From Frondihabitans australicus (GTDB lineage: Bacteria; Actinomycetota; Actinomycetes; Actinomycetales; Microbacteriaceae), in the NCBI RefSeq assembly GCF_003634555.1, contig NZ_RBKS01000001.1, positions 744,001 through 808,000 on the forward strand: a DNA stretch of 64,000 nucleotides, read 5' to 3'. Shown here piece by piece: positions 26,087 through 36,378 of the stretch (position 1 is its first letter; the number at the start of each line of letters is the position of its first letter). The notes under the pieces were generated by a model. It was not told the DNA's origin and searched no databases. It was given only the letters and a program-made list of their open reading frames with translations. The translations under genes and the position numbers were made by a program.

Positions 26087-27934
26087 ATGCCTCCAGAATC
26101 AAGCCCCCTGCCCACCGCCCCGCGCACCCCGCGCACGAGTGCGCCCGAAGTCCTCACGGGCTCCGGCGCGATCCTGCGCTCCCTCGAGAAGCTCGGCGTC
26201 ACCGACGTCTTCGGTCTGCCCGGCGGCGCCATCATCCCGTTCTACGACGAGCTGATGGCCTCGACGACGATCCGCCACATCCTGGTCCGCCACGAGCAGG
26301 GCGCCGGCCACGCCGCCGAGGGCTACGCCGCGGCTACCGGCAAGGTCGGCGTCGCGATCGCGACCTCGGGCCCAGGAGCAACGAATCTCGTCACGGCGAT
26401 CGCCGACGCGTACATGGACAGCGTGCCGCTCCTCGCCATCACGGGTCAGGTGTTCTCGACGCTCATGGGCACCGACGCGTTCCAGGAGGCCGACATCGTC
26501 GGCATCACGATGCCGATCACGAAGCACTCGTTCCTCGTGACGAAGCCGGAAGACATCCCGGCGACCCTCGCGGCGGCGTACCAGATCGCGTCGACCGGTC
26601 GCCCCGGCCCGGTGCTCGTCGACATCACCAAGGACGCCCAGCAGAACACCGCGCCGTTCGTCTGGCCCGAGTCGGTCGACCTGCCCGGCTACCGCCCGAT
26701 CACGAAGGCGCACGGCAAGCAGATCACCGCGGCCGCACAGCTCATCGCCGAGGCGAAGAAGCCGATCTTCTACGTCGGCGGCGGCGTCATCCGCGCCGGC
26801 GCGTCGAAAGAGCTCCGCACGCTCGTCGAGGCGACCGGCGCCCCCGTCGTGACCACCCTGATGGCACGCGGCGCGTTCCCCGACACCCACCCGCAGCACC
26901 TCGGCATGCCCGGCATGCACGGCACCGTGCCCGCGGTGCTCGGTCTGCAGGAGAGCGACCTCATCATCGCGCTCGGCGCCCGGTTCGACGACCGCGTGAC
27001 CGGCAAGGCCGAGCTCTTCGCGCCCGAGGCGAAGGTCGTGCACGTCGACATCGACCCGGCCGAGATCTCGAAGATCCGCATCGCCGACGTTCCGATCGTG
27101 GGCGACGCCCGGGAGGTGATCCTGGACCTCATCTCCGCCTTCGGCGACATCACCGGTTCAGCGAAGGCCGATCTCGACGCCTGGTGGGCCCGCCTCACGC
27201 AGCTGCGCGCCGAGTTCCCGCTCGGGTACGCCGAGCCCGACGACGGTCTGCTCAGCCCCCAGAAGGTGATCCAGCGGATCGGCCAGCTGACCGGGCCCGA
27301 GGGCGTCTTCGTCGCGGGCGTCGGCCAGCACCAGATGTGGGCGGCGCAGTTCATCGAGTACGAGCGTCCGCACGCCTGGCTGAACTCCGGCGGCGCCGGC
27401 ACCATGGGCTACTCCGTGCCCGCCGCCATGGGCGCGAAGGTCGGCGAGCCCGACCGCGTGGTCTGGGCCATCGACGGCGACGGGTGCTTCCAGATGACCA
27501 ACCAGGAGCTCGCGACCTGCGTCATCAACAACATCCCGATCAAGGTCGCGATCATCAACAACTCGTCGCTCGGCATGGTGCGCCAGTGGCAGACCCTCTT
27601 CTACGACGGCCGCCACTCGTTCACCGACCTCAACACCGGTCACGAGACGATCATGGTGCCCGACTTCGTCAAGCTGGCCGACGCCTACGGAGCCCTCGGA
27701 ATCCGCGTGCGCACCGAAGACGAGGTCGACGACGCGATCAAGCTCGCCCTCGAGACCAACGACCGACCGGTCGTCATCGACTTCGTCGTCTCGCGCGACG
27801 CGATGGTCTGGCCGATGGTGCCGCAGGGCGTGTCGAACTCCCTCATCCAGCACGCCCGCGAGCTCGCCCCCTCGTGGGACGACGAGAAGCCCGATGCCCC
27901 GGACGCATCCCGCCAGTCAGGAGCCGACAAGTGA
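26087..27934 (+). CDS. ilvB: Acetolactate synthase large (catalytic) subunit
   Basis: IlvB condenses two pyruvates, or pyruvate and 2-oxobutyrate, using thiamine diphosphate, in the first common step of valine, leucine and isoleucine synthesis. The 615-residue protein starts its first domain with [16 protein letters not shown]. It has the FAD-binding middle domain and the ThDP motif [12 protein letters not shown]...INNSSLG. The start is preceded by a GGAG sequence. The 88-nt gap after ilvD holds a hairpin (CCTCGG...CCGAGG, 26018-26042 region), but I find no leader peptide rich in branched-chain codons. It overlaps ilvN by GTGA. Confidence 0.97.
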   Translation: MPPESSPLPTAPRTPRTSAPEVLTGSGAILRSLEKLGVTDVFGLPGGAIIPFYDELMASTTIRHILVRHEQGAGHAAEGYAAATGKVGVAIATSGPGATNLVTAIADAYMDSVPLLAITGQVFSTLMGTDAFQEADIVGITMPITKHSFLVTKPEDIPATLAAAYQIASTGRPGPVLVDITKDAQQNTAPFVWPESVDLPGYRPITKAHGKQITAAAQLIAEAKKPIFYVGGGVIRAGASKELRTLVEATGAPVVTTLMARGAFPDTHPQHLGMPGMHGTVPAVLGLQESDLIIALGARFDDRVTGKAELFAPEAKVVHVDIDPAEISKIRIADVPIVGDAREVILDLISAFGDITGSAKADLDAWWARLTQLRAEFPLGYAEPDDGLLSPQKVIQRIGQLTGPEGVFVAGVGQHQMWAAQFIEYERPHAWLNSGGAGTMGYSVPAAMGAKVGEPDRVVWAIDGDGCFQMTNQELATCVINNIPIKVAIINNSSLGMVRQWQTLFYDGRHSFTDLNTGHETIMVPDFVKLADAYGALGIRVRTEDEVDDAIKLALETNDRPVVIDFVVSRDAMVWPMVPQGVSNSLIQHARELAPSWDDEKPDAPDASRQSGADK

Positions 27935-28437
27935 GCCACGTCCTCTCCCTCCTGGTCGAAGACAAGCCGGGCCTCCTCACCCGCGTGGCCGGCCTCTTCG
28001 CGCGCCGCGGATTCAACATCGAGAGCCTCGCGGTCGGCAAGAGCGAGCTGCCCGGCCTCAGCCGGATCACCGTCGTGGTCGACGTCGAGGAGCTCCCGCT
28101 CGAGCAGGTCACGAAGCAGCTCAACAAGCTGATCAACGTGATCAAGATCGTCGAGCTCGACTACTCGCAGTCGGTGCAGCGCGAGCACATGCTGATCAAG
28201 GTGCGGGTCGACAACACGTCGCGATCGCAGGTGCTGGAGGCCGTGAACCTGTTCCGCGCGAGCGTCGTCGATGTCTCGACCGACGCCCTCGTGATCGAGG
28301 TCACCGGCGACACCGGCAAGACCACCGCGCTGCTGAAGGTCCTCGAGCCCTACGGCATCAAGGAGATCTCGCAGTCCGGCCTCCTCGCCATCGGGCGCGG
28401 AGCCAAGAGCATCACCGACCGGGTCTTCAAGAACTGA
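27931..28437 (+). CDS. ilvN: Acetolactate synthase small (regulatory) subunit
   Basis: The 168-residue regulatory subunit activates IlvB and gives valine feedback inhibition. An ACT domain covers residues 1-75 ([23 protein letters not shown]), and the C-terminal ALS_ss domain follows ([19 protein letters not shown]...). The GTG start overlaps the ilvB stop, as usual for the coupled pair. Length is typical for actinobacterial IlvN. Confidence 0.96.
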   Translation: MSHVLSLLVEDKPGLLTRVAGLFARRGFNIESLAVGKSELPGLSRITVVVDVEELPLEQVTKQLNKLINVIKIVELDYSQSVQREHMLIKVRVDNTSRSQVLEAVNLFRASVVDVSTDALVIEVTGDTGKTTALLKVLEPYGIKEISQSGLLAIGRGAKSITDRVFKN

Positions 28438-28462
28438 TCCCGGCCGCCTCGAACCACACTGA

Positions 28463-29515
<1,053 letters not shown>

Positions 29516-29527
29516 TCCGCTTCATCA

Positions 29528-29561
29528 CGAAAGGGTCTCGCCTGCGGGCGGGGCCCTTTCG
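29528..29561 (+). terminator. Intrinsic-type hairpin after ilvC
   Basis: CGAAAGGGTCTCGCC pairs with GGCGGGGCCCTTTCG across a short loop, with two G-U pairs. It lies 12 nt after the ilvC stop. There is no T tract, as is common for terminators in high-GC actinobacteria. Confidence 0.75.
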
Positions 29562-29621
29562 CGTGCCCGGATCCATGCGGTTCCCGCCGAATCGGTGTCC
29601 GACACACACAGTTCGGTCTGG

Positions 29622-29627
29622 CACAAT
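29622..29627 (+). promoter_or_regulatory. -10 box CACAAT of mtlD
   Basis: CACAAT is six bases before the mtlD ATG at 29634, with no ribosome-binding site between, fitting a leaderless promoter. Confidence 0.45.
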
Positions 29628-29633
29628 CGTCGG

Positions 29634-30842
29634 ATGGCATCGAGCAAGAAGGCGATCCACTTCGGCGCCGGCAACATCGGCCGCGGCTTCGTGGGGCAGG
29701 TCCTCCACCAGTCGGGCTACGAGGTCGTGTTCGCCGACGTCAACGCCGAGCTCGTCCGCGCTCTCCGGGCCGCCGGGGCCTACTCCGTCCACGCCGTCGG
29801 CGACGACGAGACCGTCACGCGAGAGGTCACCGGGTTCCGCTCGATCGACAACGGCAGGCAGGCCGATGAGATCGCAGCCGAGATCTCGACGGCCGTCATC
29901 GTCACGACCTCGGTGGGGCCCAGGATCCTGCCCTCGCTCGCCCCCGCGATCGCTCGAGGGCTCGCCGAACGCGACCCCGACCTGCCGCCCCTGCTCGTCA
30001 TCGCCTGCGAGACCGCCATCGCCGCCAGCGACACCCTCGCCGCGTTCGTGCGCGGCGTCTACCCCGGCGACCTCGAGGCCACCGCCGCCGTCTTCGCCAA
30101 CTGCGCGATCGACCGCATCGTGCCCGAGCAGTCGCCGGGCCTCGACGTCACCATCGAGTCGTTCGCCGAGTGGATCGTCGAGCGCGCGGCCCTCGACGGC
30201 CGGCTCGACACCCCCTCGCTCGACGGCGTCCGCTGGGTCGACGACCTCTCGCCGTTCATCGACCGCAAGCTCTTCACGGTCAACACCGCCCACGCCACGG
30301 CCGCGTACTACGGCTGGGCGCGCGGCCTCCACAGCGTACGCGAGGCGCTCGACGACCCGGAGGTCTTCGTCGAGGTGCTCGGCGTCCTCGCCGAGACGAA
30401 GGCGCTGCTCGTGGCGAAGTACGGGTTCGACGCCGAGGAGCAGCAGGCGTACATCGATCAGATCCTGCGCCGCATCTCGAACCCCCACCTGCCCGACACC
30501 ACCGGTCGCGTCGGCCGCAATCCGCTGAGCAAACTGTCGCGGCACGAGCGTCTCGTCGGCCCGGCCGCTCAGCTGGCCGAGCGCGGGATGCCGTGCGAGT
30601 TCCTCGTCCGCGCCGTGCGGGCCGCGCTCGACTTCGACGTGCCGGACGACGTCGAGAGTCGCGAGCTGCAGTCGATCCTCGGTTCGGGCGCGTCGGACGA
30701 ACTGCTGACCGAGACGCTGACCGGCGTGTTCCCGGGGCACCCTCTCTACGAGCCCCTGCGCGCCGTCATCGCCGACAAGACCGCCGCCCTCCGTCGGGAC
30801 GCCCCGGCCCGCGCCCCGCGCGGCGGCCGGGTCGGCGTATGA
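29634..30842 (+). CDS. mtlD: Mannitol-1-phosphate 5-dehydrogenase
   Basis: MtlD interconverts mannitol-1-phosphate and fructose-6-phosphate with NAD(H). The 402-residue polyol dehydrogenase begins AIHFGAGNIGRGFVG, the family's NAD-binding signature, and keeps the catalytic helix region DRKLFTVNTAHATAAYYG with its Lys-x5-Asn-x3-His pattern. No mannitol PTS genes are adjacent, so it may work with a remote transporter or in synthesis of mannitol as a compatible solute. Its stop overlaps the next start (ATGA). Confidence 0.93.
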   Translation: MASSKKAIHFGAGNIGRGFVGQVLHQSGYEVVFADVNAELVRALRAAGAYSVHAVGDDETVTREVTGFRSIDNGRQADEIAAEISTAVIVTTSVGPRILPSLAPAIARGLAERDPDLPPLLVIACETAIAASDTLAAFVRGVYPGDLEATAAVFANCAIDRIVPEQSPGLDVTIESFAEWIVERAALDGRLDTPSLDGVRWVDDLSPFIDRKLFTVNTAHATAAYYGWARGLHSVREALDDPEVFVEVLGVLAETKALLVAKYGFDAEEQQAYIDQILRRISNPHLPDTTGRVGRNPLSKLSRHERLVGPAAQLAERGMPCEFLVRAVRAALDFDVPDDVESRELQSILGSGASDELLTETLTGVFPGHPLYEPLRAVIADKTAALRRDAPARAPRGGRVGV

Positions 30843-31327
30843 CGGCCGACGCCGGGCGCGACGACGCCGCGACCTCGACCGCCGACGAGGGCGACGACGA
30901 CGAGGCGCTCTCGTGGGGCGACTCGAGCGACCGCAGCTACGTCGAGGGGCCGGTCGTCGCCGTTCCCGACGAGTTGCGCGACGACGCCGATGACGCCGAC
31001 GAGGCCGACGACGACGGCGACGAGCTGCCCGAGGGCGTGATCTCGTCGGCGGCGCTGGTCGGCCACGGGGTCGTGGCCGCGATCCTGCTGCTCTACGCGG
31101 TGGCCTGGCTCAAGTCGATCGGCAGCGTTGCGCCCGCGTTCGACAGCGTGCTCGCCGACTGGATGTGGCGCATCGGCACCTGGTTCGCGGTCGCCGCCCC
31201 GGTGCTGTGGTTCTTCGGCACCCTCTGGCTGGTGCCGACCCGGGCGATGCGGCAGCGGGCGATGTGGTTCGTCGCGGGCATCGTCCTCCTGATTCCCTGG
31301 CCCTTCGTGATCGGAAAACTCGGTTGA
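30839..31327 (+). CDS. Small membrane protein with acidic N-terminal region
   Basis: A 162-residue protein. Residues 1-60 are highly acidic and probably disordered (DEGDDDEALSWGD, DDADDADEADDDGDE). Three hydrophobic segments follow (VVAAILLLYAVAWL, IGTWFAVAAPVLWFFGTLWLV, AMWFVAGIVLLIPWPFVIG). The function is unknown; similar proteins in Microbacteriaceae are often given misleading names. It overlaps mtlD by ATGA and the next gene follows at once. Confidence 0.75.
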   Translation: MTADAGRDDAATSTADEGDDDEALSWGDSSDRSYVEGPVVAVPDELRDDADDADEADDDGDELPEGVISSAALVGHGVVAAILLLYAVAWLKSIGSVAPAFDSVLADWMWRIGTWFAVAAPVLWFFGTLWLVPTRAMRQRAMWFVAGIVLLIPWPFVIGKLG

Positions 31328-31767
31328 GCAGCGTGTCGCCCTCCTTCGACGAGCAGCCGGCAGGCGAGCCCGACGTCGAGATGCTCGACGAGTCGGCCGA
31401 CGGCGAGTCCGTCGAGGTGCCGGCCAGTCGTCGCGCGGCGCTCATCACCCTGATCGTCGCCGCCGTGATCTTCGCATGGACCGTGTACGCCGCCGTCGGC
31501 AACGTGGTCCAGGTGCCCCAGCTGTTCGGCGAATACCGCGACTTCGTCACGAAGAACGGCGCGCCGGAGCTCGCGAAGACCACCCCGTGGTCCGCGCTCA
31601 TCGCCGCTCTCGTCGTCCCCGTGCTCGGATACCTCGCCGGCCTCCGCCTGGGTCGCGGTCGCGCCCTCCTCAAGCGGATCGCGATCTTCGTCGTCATGTA
31701 CGCGGCCGTGTGCGCCCTCACCGTGAGCCTCACGGGCTACGTCTTCGAGAAGTCGTCGCTCCTCTAG
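31324..31767 (+). CDS. Small membrane protein, three predicted helices
   Basis: A 147-residue protein with an acidic N terminus (EQPAGEPDVEMLDESADGE) and three hydrophobic segments (ALITLIVAAVIFAWTVYAAVG, SALIAALVVPVLGYLAG, IAIFVVMYAAVCALTVSLTGYV). The function is unknown. I placed the start at TTG 31324, which overlaps the preceding TGA; GTG 31333, three codons later, is equally possible. Both this and the preceding gene share the acidic-head/three-helix layout, so they may form one complex or be distant paralogues. Confidence 0.7.
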   Translation: MSSVSPSFDEQPAGEPDVEMLDESADGESVEVPASRRAALITLIVAAVIFAWTVYAAVGNVVQVPQLFGEYRDFVTKNGAPELAKTTPWSALIAALVVPVLGYLAGLRLGRGRALLKRIAIFVVMYAAVCALTVSLTGYVFEKSSLL

Positions 31768-31781
31768 TTCGCCCAACGGGG

Positions 31782-31890
31782 ATTTTGCGACAAAATGGTC
31801 CGCCGCTCCTGGGCATACTCTGCGATTTCCCAGGTTCGGCCTCCTGAGGCCGTTCCGCGGCCCCGGTCGCAGGATCCGCGTGGCTAGGGT
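31782..31890 (+). promoter_or_regulatory. serA upstream region with AT-rich palindrome and -10 box
   Basis: ATTTTG CGA CAAAAT (31782-31796) is a perfect 6-3-6 palindrome and the most AT-rich stretch nearby. CATACT (31814-31819) and TAGGGT (31885-31890) are candidate -10 boxes. The second would give a leader of about 50 nt carrying the serA ribosome-binding site. Confidence 0.4.
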
Positions 31891-31949
31891 TGAACGCAGC
31901 CCCGGTCGCGCTTCGGCCAGGGCGTCGTCTTGAGAAGAAGGGCTTCACC

Positions 31950-33539
31950 GTGGCAAAGCCGATCGTCCTGATCGCCGAAGAACTCTCGCCCGCGACCGTC
32001 GACGCGCTCGGTCCGGACTTCGAGATCCGGAGTGTCGACGGCACCGACCGGCCCGCGCTGCTCTCCGCGCTGCAGGACGCCGACGCGATCCTGGTCCGCT
32101 CGGCCACGAAGGTCGACGCCGAGGCGATCGCCGCCGCTCCGCGGCTCCAGGTCGTCGCCCGCGCGGGTGTCGGCCTCGACAACGTCGACATCAAGGCGGC
32201 CACGAACGCCGGTGTGATGGTGGTCAACGCCCCCACGTCGAACATCATCTCGGCCGCCGAGCTCACGGTGGGTCACATCCTGAGCCTGGCCCGCCACATC
32301 CCGGCCGCGCACAACGCCCTCGCGCAGGGCCAGTGGAAGCGCTCGAAGTACACCGGCGTCGAGCTGTTCGAGAAGACCGTCGGCATCATCGGCCTGGGCC
32401 GGATCGGCGCGCTCATCACCGCCCGCCTCCAGGCGTTCGGCATGAACATCGTCGCGTACGACCCCTACGTCACCCCGGCCCGCGCCCAGCAGCTCGGCGT
32501 CACGCTGCTGCCGCTCGACGAGCTGCTGCAGACGGCGGACTTCATCACGATCCACATGCCGAAGACGCCTGAGACGACCGGGATGATCTCGACCGAGCAG
32601 CTGAACCTGATGAAGCCCACGGCCTTCATCGTGAACGTCGCGCGCGGTGGTCTCATCGACGAGGATGCCCTCTACCAGGCGCTCTCGAACGACGTCATCG
32701 CCGGCGCCGGCCTCGACGTCTTCGTGTCGGAGCCGCCCACGAACCTCGACCTGCTGAAGCTCGACAACGTCGTGGTCACGCCGCACCTCGGCGCGTCGAC
32801 CGACGAGGCCCAGGAGAAGGCCGGCGTCTCGGTCGCGAAGTCGGTGCGCCTCGCCCTCGGCGGCGAGCTCGTTCCCGACGCCGTCAACGTCGCCGGCGGC
32901 GTCATCGACGAGTACGTCCGCCCCGGCATCTCGCTCGTCGAGCGCCTCGGCCAGGTCTTCGCGGGCCTCGCGGACAGCCCCCTCACCTCGATCGACGTCG
33001 AGGTGCACGGCGACCTCACCGAGTTCGACGTCTCCGTGTACAAGCTCGCCGCGCTCAAGGGCGTGTTCTCGGACGCCGTGCAGGAGACCGTGAGCTACGT
33101 CAACGCGCCTCTCCTCGCCGAGCAGCGCGGGGTGACCGTGCGCCTGCTCACCGACGCCGTGTCGGAGGAGTACCGCAACATCATCACGATCCGCGGCGCT
33201 CTGGCCGACGGCCGCCAGATCTCGGTCTCGGGCACTCTCACCGGCCCCAAGCAGGTCGAGAAGATCGTCGAGGTGAACGGCTACGACGTCGAGGTGCCGC
33301 TCGCCAAGCACCACATCGTCATGGTCTACACCGACCGCCCCGGCATCGTCGCGGTCTACGGCAAGGAGTTCGGCGAGGCCGGCATCAACATCGCCGCCAT
33401 GCAGATCGCCCGCACGACCGCCGGCGGCCAGGCGCTGTCTGTCCTCACGATCGACAGCCCGGCGCCCGAGGGTCTGCTCGAGAAGGTCCGTCGTGCCATC
33501 GACGCCGACGTGATGCAGGAGATCGACGTCACGCTGTAG
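31950..33539 (+). CDS. serA: D-3-phosphoglycerate dehydrogenase, long form
   Basis: SerA oxidises 3-phosphoglycerate to 3-phosphohydroxypyruvate with NAD+, the first step of serine synthesis. The 529-residue protein is the long actinobacterial form: substrate domain, NAD domain (VGIIGLGRIGALITARLQAFG), the catalytic NVARGGLIDEDAL and HLGASTDEAQEKAG stretches, then the intervening ASB domain and a C-terminal ACT domain (MVYTDRPGIVAVYGKEFGEAGINIA) for serine feedback. The GTG at 31950 has GAAGG seven bases upstream, so this gene has a conventional leader. Confidence 0.97.
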   Translation: MAKPIVLIAEELSPATVDALGPDFEIRSVDGTDRPALLSALQDADAILVRSATKVDAEAIAAAPRLQVVARAGVGLDNVDIKAATNAGVMVVNAPTSNIISAAELTVGHILSLARHIPAAHNALAQGQWKRSKYTGVELFEKTVGIIGLGRIGALITARLQAFGMNIVAYDPYVTPARAQQLGVTLLPLDELLQTADFITIHMPKTPETTGMISTEQLNLMKPTAFIVNVARGGLIDEDALYQALSNDVIAGAGLDVFVSEPPTNLDLLKLDNVVVTPHLGASTDEAQEKAGVSVAKSVRLALGGELVPDAVNVAGGVIDEYVRPGISLVERLGQVFAGLADSPLTSIDVEVHGDLTEFDVSVYKLAALKGVFSDAVQETVSYVNAPLLAEQRGVTVRLLTDAVSEEYRNIITIRGALADGRQISVSGTLTGPKQVEKIVEVNGYDVEVPLAKHHIVMVYTDRPGIVAVYGKEFGEAGINIAAMQIARTTAGGQALSVLTIDSPAPEGLLEKVRRAIDADVMQEIDVTL

Positions 33540-33600
33540 CGCTCTGTGCGAGGCGGCCTGCACCGCCGTCGGCGGTTGCCGCCGGCCGCCGCGCCAGCGT

Positions 33601-33843
33601 TCAGAGGTCGCCGGCGTCGCGACGACGAGTGACCTGGCGACCCGTCGCAGGGTCGATCGTGGTCGACGAGGTGGTCTGGCGTCCGCGGAGCGTGAAGACG
33701 AGGCCGAGGATGAACACCACCACCCCGGCCGCCATCAGGATGTAGCCGATCAGGTGGATGTTGATGGCTGCCACCTGGAAGTTCAGGGCGAAGGCGAGGA
33801 TGGCGCCGATCACGAAGAGGCCGATTCCGGTTCCGATACTCAT
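33601..33843 (-). CDS. DUF6458-type small membrane protein
   Basis: An 80-residue protein starting MSIGTGIGLFVIGAILAFAL, with two hydrophobic helices (residues 5-30 and 33-52) and a polar tail with RGRQTTSSTT and RRRDAGD. This pattern is that of the actinobacterial DUF6458 family, whose function is unknown. TACGGT (minus strand, 33850-33855) six bases before the ATG fits a leaderless promoter. It converges on serA. Confidence 0.85.
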   Translation of the reverse strand: MSIGTGIGLFVIGAILAFALNFQVAAINIHLIGYILMAAGVVVFILGLVFTLRGRQTTSSTTIDPATGRQVTRRRDAGDL

Positions 33844-33894
33844 TCATGCACCGTAGCCCTCGGGACGGGCGGCGTCCGGATCCTGCGCCGTCGG

Positions 33895-33928
33895 TAAGCT
33901 GGGGGTCTCAGCACAGACCTTCGAGGAG
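33895..33928 (+). promoter_or_regulatory. leuB -10 box and ribosome-binding site
   Basis: TAAGCT (33895-33900) is a candidate -10. GAGGAG (33923-33928) is a strong ribosome-binding site six bases before the leuB ATG at 33935, so leuB, unlike most neighbours, has a short leader. Confidence 0.55.
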
Positions 33929-33934
33929 ACCTTC

Positions 33935-35011
33935 ATGGCGCGCACTGTCCGACTCGCAAGCATCCCGGGCGACGGGATCGGCCCCGAGGTCGTGGCCGAG
34001 GCGCTGAAGGTGCTCCGCGCGGCGGTCGACGGCGGCGAGGTCGAGTTCGACGTGACCGAGTTCTCGCTCGGCGCCGCGCGCTACAAGGCGACCGGCGACA
34101 TCCTCACGGACGCCGACCTCGACGCGATCAAGCAGCACGACGCGATCCTCCTCGGGGCCGTCGGCGGCGACCCGCGCGACCCCGAGCTTCGAGGCGGCAT
34201 CATCGAGCGAGGGCTCCTGCTCAAGCTCCGCTTCGCCCTCGACCACTACGTCAACCTGCGGCCGACGAAGGTCTACCCGGGTGTGCCGTCGCCGCTGTCG
34301 AACCCGGGCGACGTCGACTTCGTGGTCGTCCGCGAAGGCACCGAGGGCCCGTACGTCGGCAACGGCGGCGCCCTCCGCGTCGGCACCCCTGCCGAGATCG
34401 CCAACGAGGTCAGCGTCAACACGGCCTACGGCGTCGAGCGCGTCGTCCGCTACGCCTTCGACCTGGCGCAGAAGCGCCCCGCGCACCGCCTGACCCTGGT
34501 CCACAAGACCAACGTGCTCGTCTTCGCCGGGTCGCTCTGGCAGCGCACCGTCGACGCCGTCTCGGTCGACTACCCCGACATCGCGGTCGACTACCAGCAC
34601 GTCGACGCGGCGACTATCCACCTCGTCGCCGACCCTGCTAGATTCGACGTCATCGTCACGGACAACCTCTTCGGCGACATCCTCACCGATCTGGCTGGCG
34701 CGATCAGCGGCGGCATCGGCCTGGCGGCCTCGGGCAACATCAACCCCGACGGCACCTTCCCCAGCATGTTCGAGCCGGTGCACGGTTCCGCTCCCGACAT
34801 CGCAGGCCAGCAGAAGGCCGATCCCACCGCCGCGATCCTCTCGACCGCCCTTCTCTTCGACCACCTCGGTCTCCCCGACGAGGCGCGTCGGGTGACCGAG
34901 GCCGTCGAGGCCGACATCGAGGCACGATCCGCTCTGGCCGGGGCCCGCACCACCTCCGAGATCGGTGACGCCATCGCACGGGCCGTCAGCCGGGTCGCTA
35001 CAACTCTCTAG
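33935..35011 (+). CDS. leuB: 3-isopropylmalate dehydrogenase
   Basis: LeuB oxidatively decarboxylates 3-isopropylmalate to 2-oxoisocaproate with NAD+, in leucine synthesis. The 358-residue protein has the start [15 protein letters not shown]. The signature with the metal-binding Asp residues is [33 protein letters not shown]. The coenzyme loop is [13 protein letters not shown]. It is separate from leuCD, which lie 10.5 kb downstream. ilvE follows by 21 nt and is likely co-transcribed. Confidence 0.97.
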   Translation: MARTVRLASIPGDGIGPEVVAEALKVLRAAVDGGEVEFDVTEFSLGAARYKATGDILTDADLDAIKQHDAILLGAVGGDPRDPELRGGIIERGLLLKLRFALDHYVNLRPTKVYPGVPSPLSNPGDVDFVVVREGTEGPYVGNGGALRVGTPAEIANEVSVNTAYGVERVVRYAFDLAQKRPAHRLTLVHKTNVLVFAGSLWQRTVDAVSVDYPDIAVDYQHVDAATIHLVADPARFDVIVTDNLFGDILTDLAGAISGGIGLAASGNINPDGTFPSMFEPVHGSAPDIAGQQKADPTAAILSTALLFDHLGLPDEARRVTEAVEADIEARSALAGARTTSEIGDAIARAVSRVATTL

Positions 35012-35032
35012 ATTTCGATTGGACGATCGGTC

Positions 35033-36139
35033 ATGACGACTACCGACACCACCTACCCGCTGCAGTTCGAACTCACCCCCACGCCCGCCGCCCGTGCCGA
35101 CGCCGAGCGCGAGGCCATGCTCGCCGATCCCGGGTTCGGCAAGTACTTCACCGACCACATGGTGCAGATCGAGTGGACGGTCGACGAGGGCTGGCACGAT
35201 GCCGCCGTCGTTCCGTACGGGCCGCTGTCGCTCGATCCTGCGGCCTCGGTCTTCCACTACGCCCAGGAGATCTTCGAGGGAATCAAGGCGTACCGTCACG
35301 CCGACGGCTCGGTGTGGACCTTCCGCCCCGACGCCAACGGCCACCGCCTGCAGCGCTCGGCCGAGCGCCTCGCGCTGCCGAAGCTCGCGGTCGAGGACTT
35401 CGTCGAGTCGCTCAAGCAGCTCGTCGCCGTCGACGAGAAGTGGGTGCCGTCGGCCGACGAGACCTCGCTCTACCTCCGCCCGTTCATGATCGCGACCGAG
35501 AGCTTCCTCGGGGTGCGTGCCGCTCACCGCGTCGGCTACTACGTGATCGCGAGCCCGGCCGGCGCGTACTTCACCGGCGGCGTCGCGCCCGTGTCGATCT
35601 GGCTGTCGACGACATACTCGCGCGCGGGCAAGGGCGGCACCGGTGCGGCGAAGACGGGCGGCAACTATGCGGCGTCGCTCCTGCCGCAGGAGGAGGCGTA
35701 CCAGCACGGCTGCTCGCAGGTGCTGTTCCTGAACTCCACCGACGGCGCCTACATCGAAGAGCTCGGCGGCATGAACGTGGTGCTCGTCTACAGGGACGGA
35801 ACGATCGTCACGCCCGACAGCGACTCGATTCTCGAGGGCATCACGCGCGACTCGATCCTGCAGCTCGCGGAGGACCGCGGTCACCGAGTCGAGCGCCGGC
35901 GCGTGTCGATCGACGAGTGGCGCGACGGCGTGGCTTCAGGCGACATCGTCGAGGTGTTCGCGTGCGGCACCGCGGCCGTGGTCGTGCCGATCGCCGAGCT
36001 CAAGGGCGACGGCGTGTCGATCGTGTCGCCGGTCGCCGGCCCCGACTCGCTCACGCTGTCGCTCCGGGCGGAGCTCACCGACATCCAGTACGGCCGTCGC
36101 CCCGACCGCCACGGCTGGCTGACGCGTCTCGACGCTTAG
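35033..36139 (+). CDS. ilvE: Branched-chain amino acid aminotransferase
   Basis: IlvE transfers the amino group of glutamate to the branched-chain keto acids, the last step of leucine, isoleucine and valine synthesis. The 368-residue fold-type IV PLP enzyme has the long form found in actinobacteria. The Schiff-base Lys207 is in GAAKTGGNYA, and the phosphate loop is near FACGTAAVVVPI. GTG and ATG alternatives exist, but ATG 35033 gives the standard N terminus. It pairs functionally with leuB immediately upstream. Confidence 0.96.
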   Translation: MTTTDTTYPLQFELTPTPAARADAEREAMLADPGFGKYFTDHMVQIEWTVDEGWHDAAVVPYGPLSLDPAASVFHYAQEIFEGIKAYRHADGSVWTFRPDANGHRLQRSAERLALPKLAVEDFVESLKQLVAVDEKWVPSADETSLYLRPFMIATESFLGVRAAHRVGYYVIASPAGAYFTGGVAPVSIWLSTTYSRAGKGGTGAAKTGGNYAASLLPQEEAYQHGCSQVLFLNSTDGAYIEELGGMNVVLVYRDGTIVTPDSDSILEGITRDSILQLAEDRGHRVERRRVSIDEWRDGVASGDIVEVFACGTAAVVVPIAELKGDGVSIVSPVAGPDSLTLSLRAELTDIQYGRRPDRHGWLTRLDA

Positions 36140-36170
36140 TCGTCGGCCCTCGCCCTGACGGGCTCTGTCA

Positions 36171-36208
36171 CGCGCGCTCGGGAGGAGAAAACTCCTCTCG
36201 AACGCGCG
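36171..36208 (+). terminator. Hairpin after ilvE
   Basis: CGCGCGCTCGGGAGGAG and CTCCTCTCGAACGCGCG form a 17-bp stem (one mismatch, one G-U) around AAAA. It begins 31 nt after the ilvE stop and is followed by TTGTGCTTC, so it is a probable terminator. Confidence 0.7.
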
Positions 36209-36378
36209 TTGTGCTTCAGGCGTGCCCAGTGCGCCGCGCTTCGGGAGGAAGTGCGCGCCGTCCGGGAGGGCAAATTCGCCGCCAGTCGCACCTCGGGAGG
36301 ATGTGGCGGCGACTCGTTGACGGCAGGGAGGAAGGCCACGCCTGCTTCCCTCCCTGGGCCAGGGGCGGTCGCGCGCGG
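36209..36378. other. Intergenic stretch with recurrent GGGAGG and a second hairpin
   Basis: Between convergent ilvE and the MBL gene, the word GGGAGG recurs at about 36180, 36243, 36264, 36295 and 36326. The last belongs to a hairpin (36324-36356, CAGGGAGGAAG with CTTCCCTCCCTG, one bulge) placed correctly to terminate the minus-strand MBL gene. No coding region is supported here. Confidence 0.5.
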
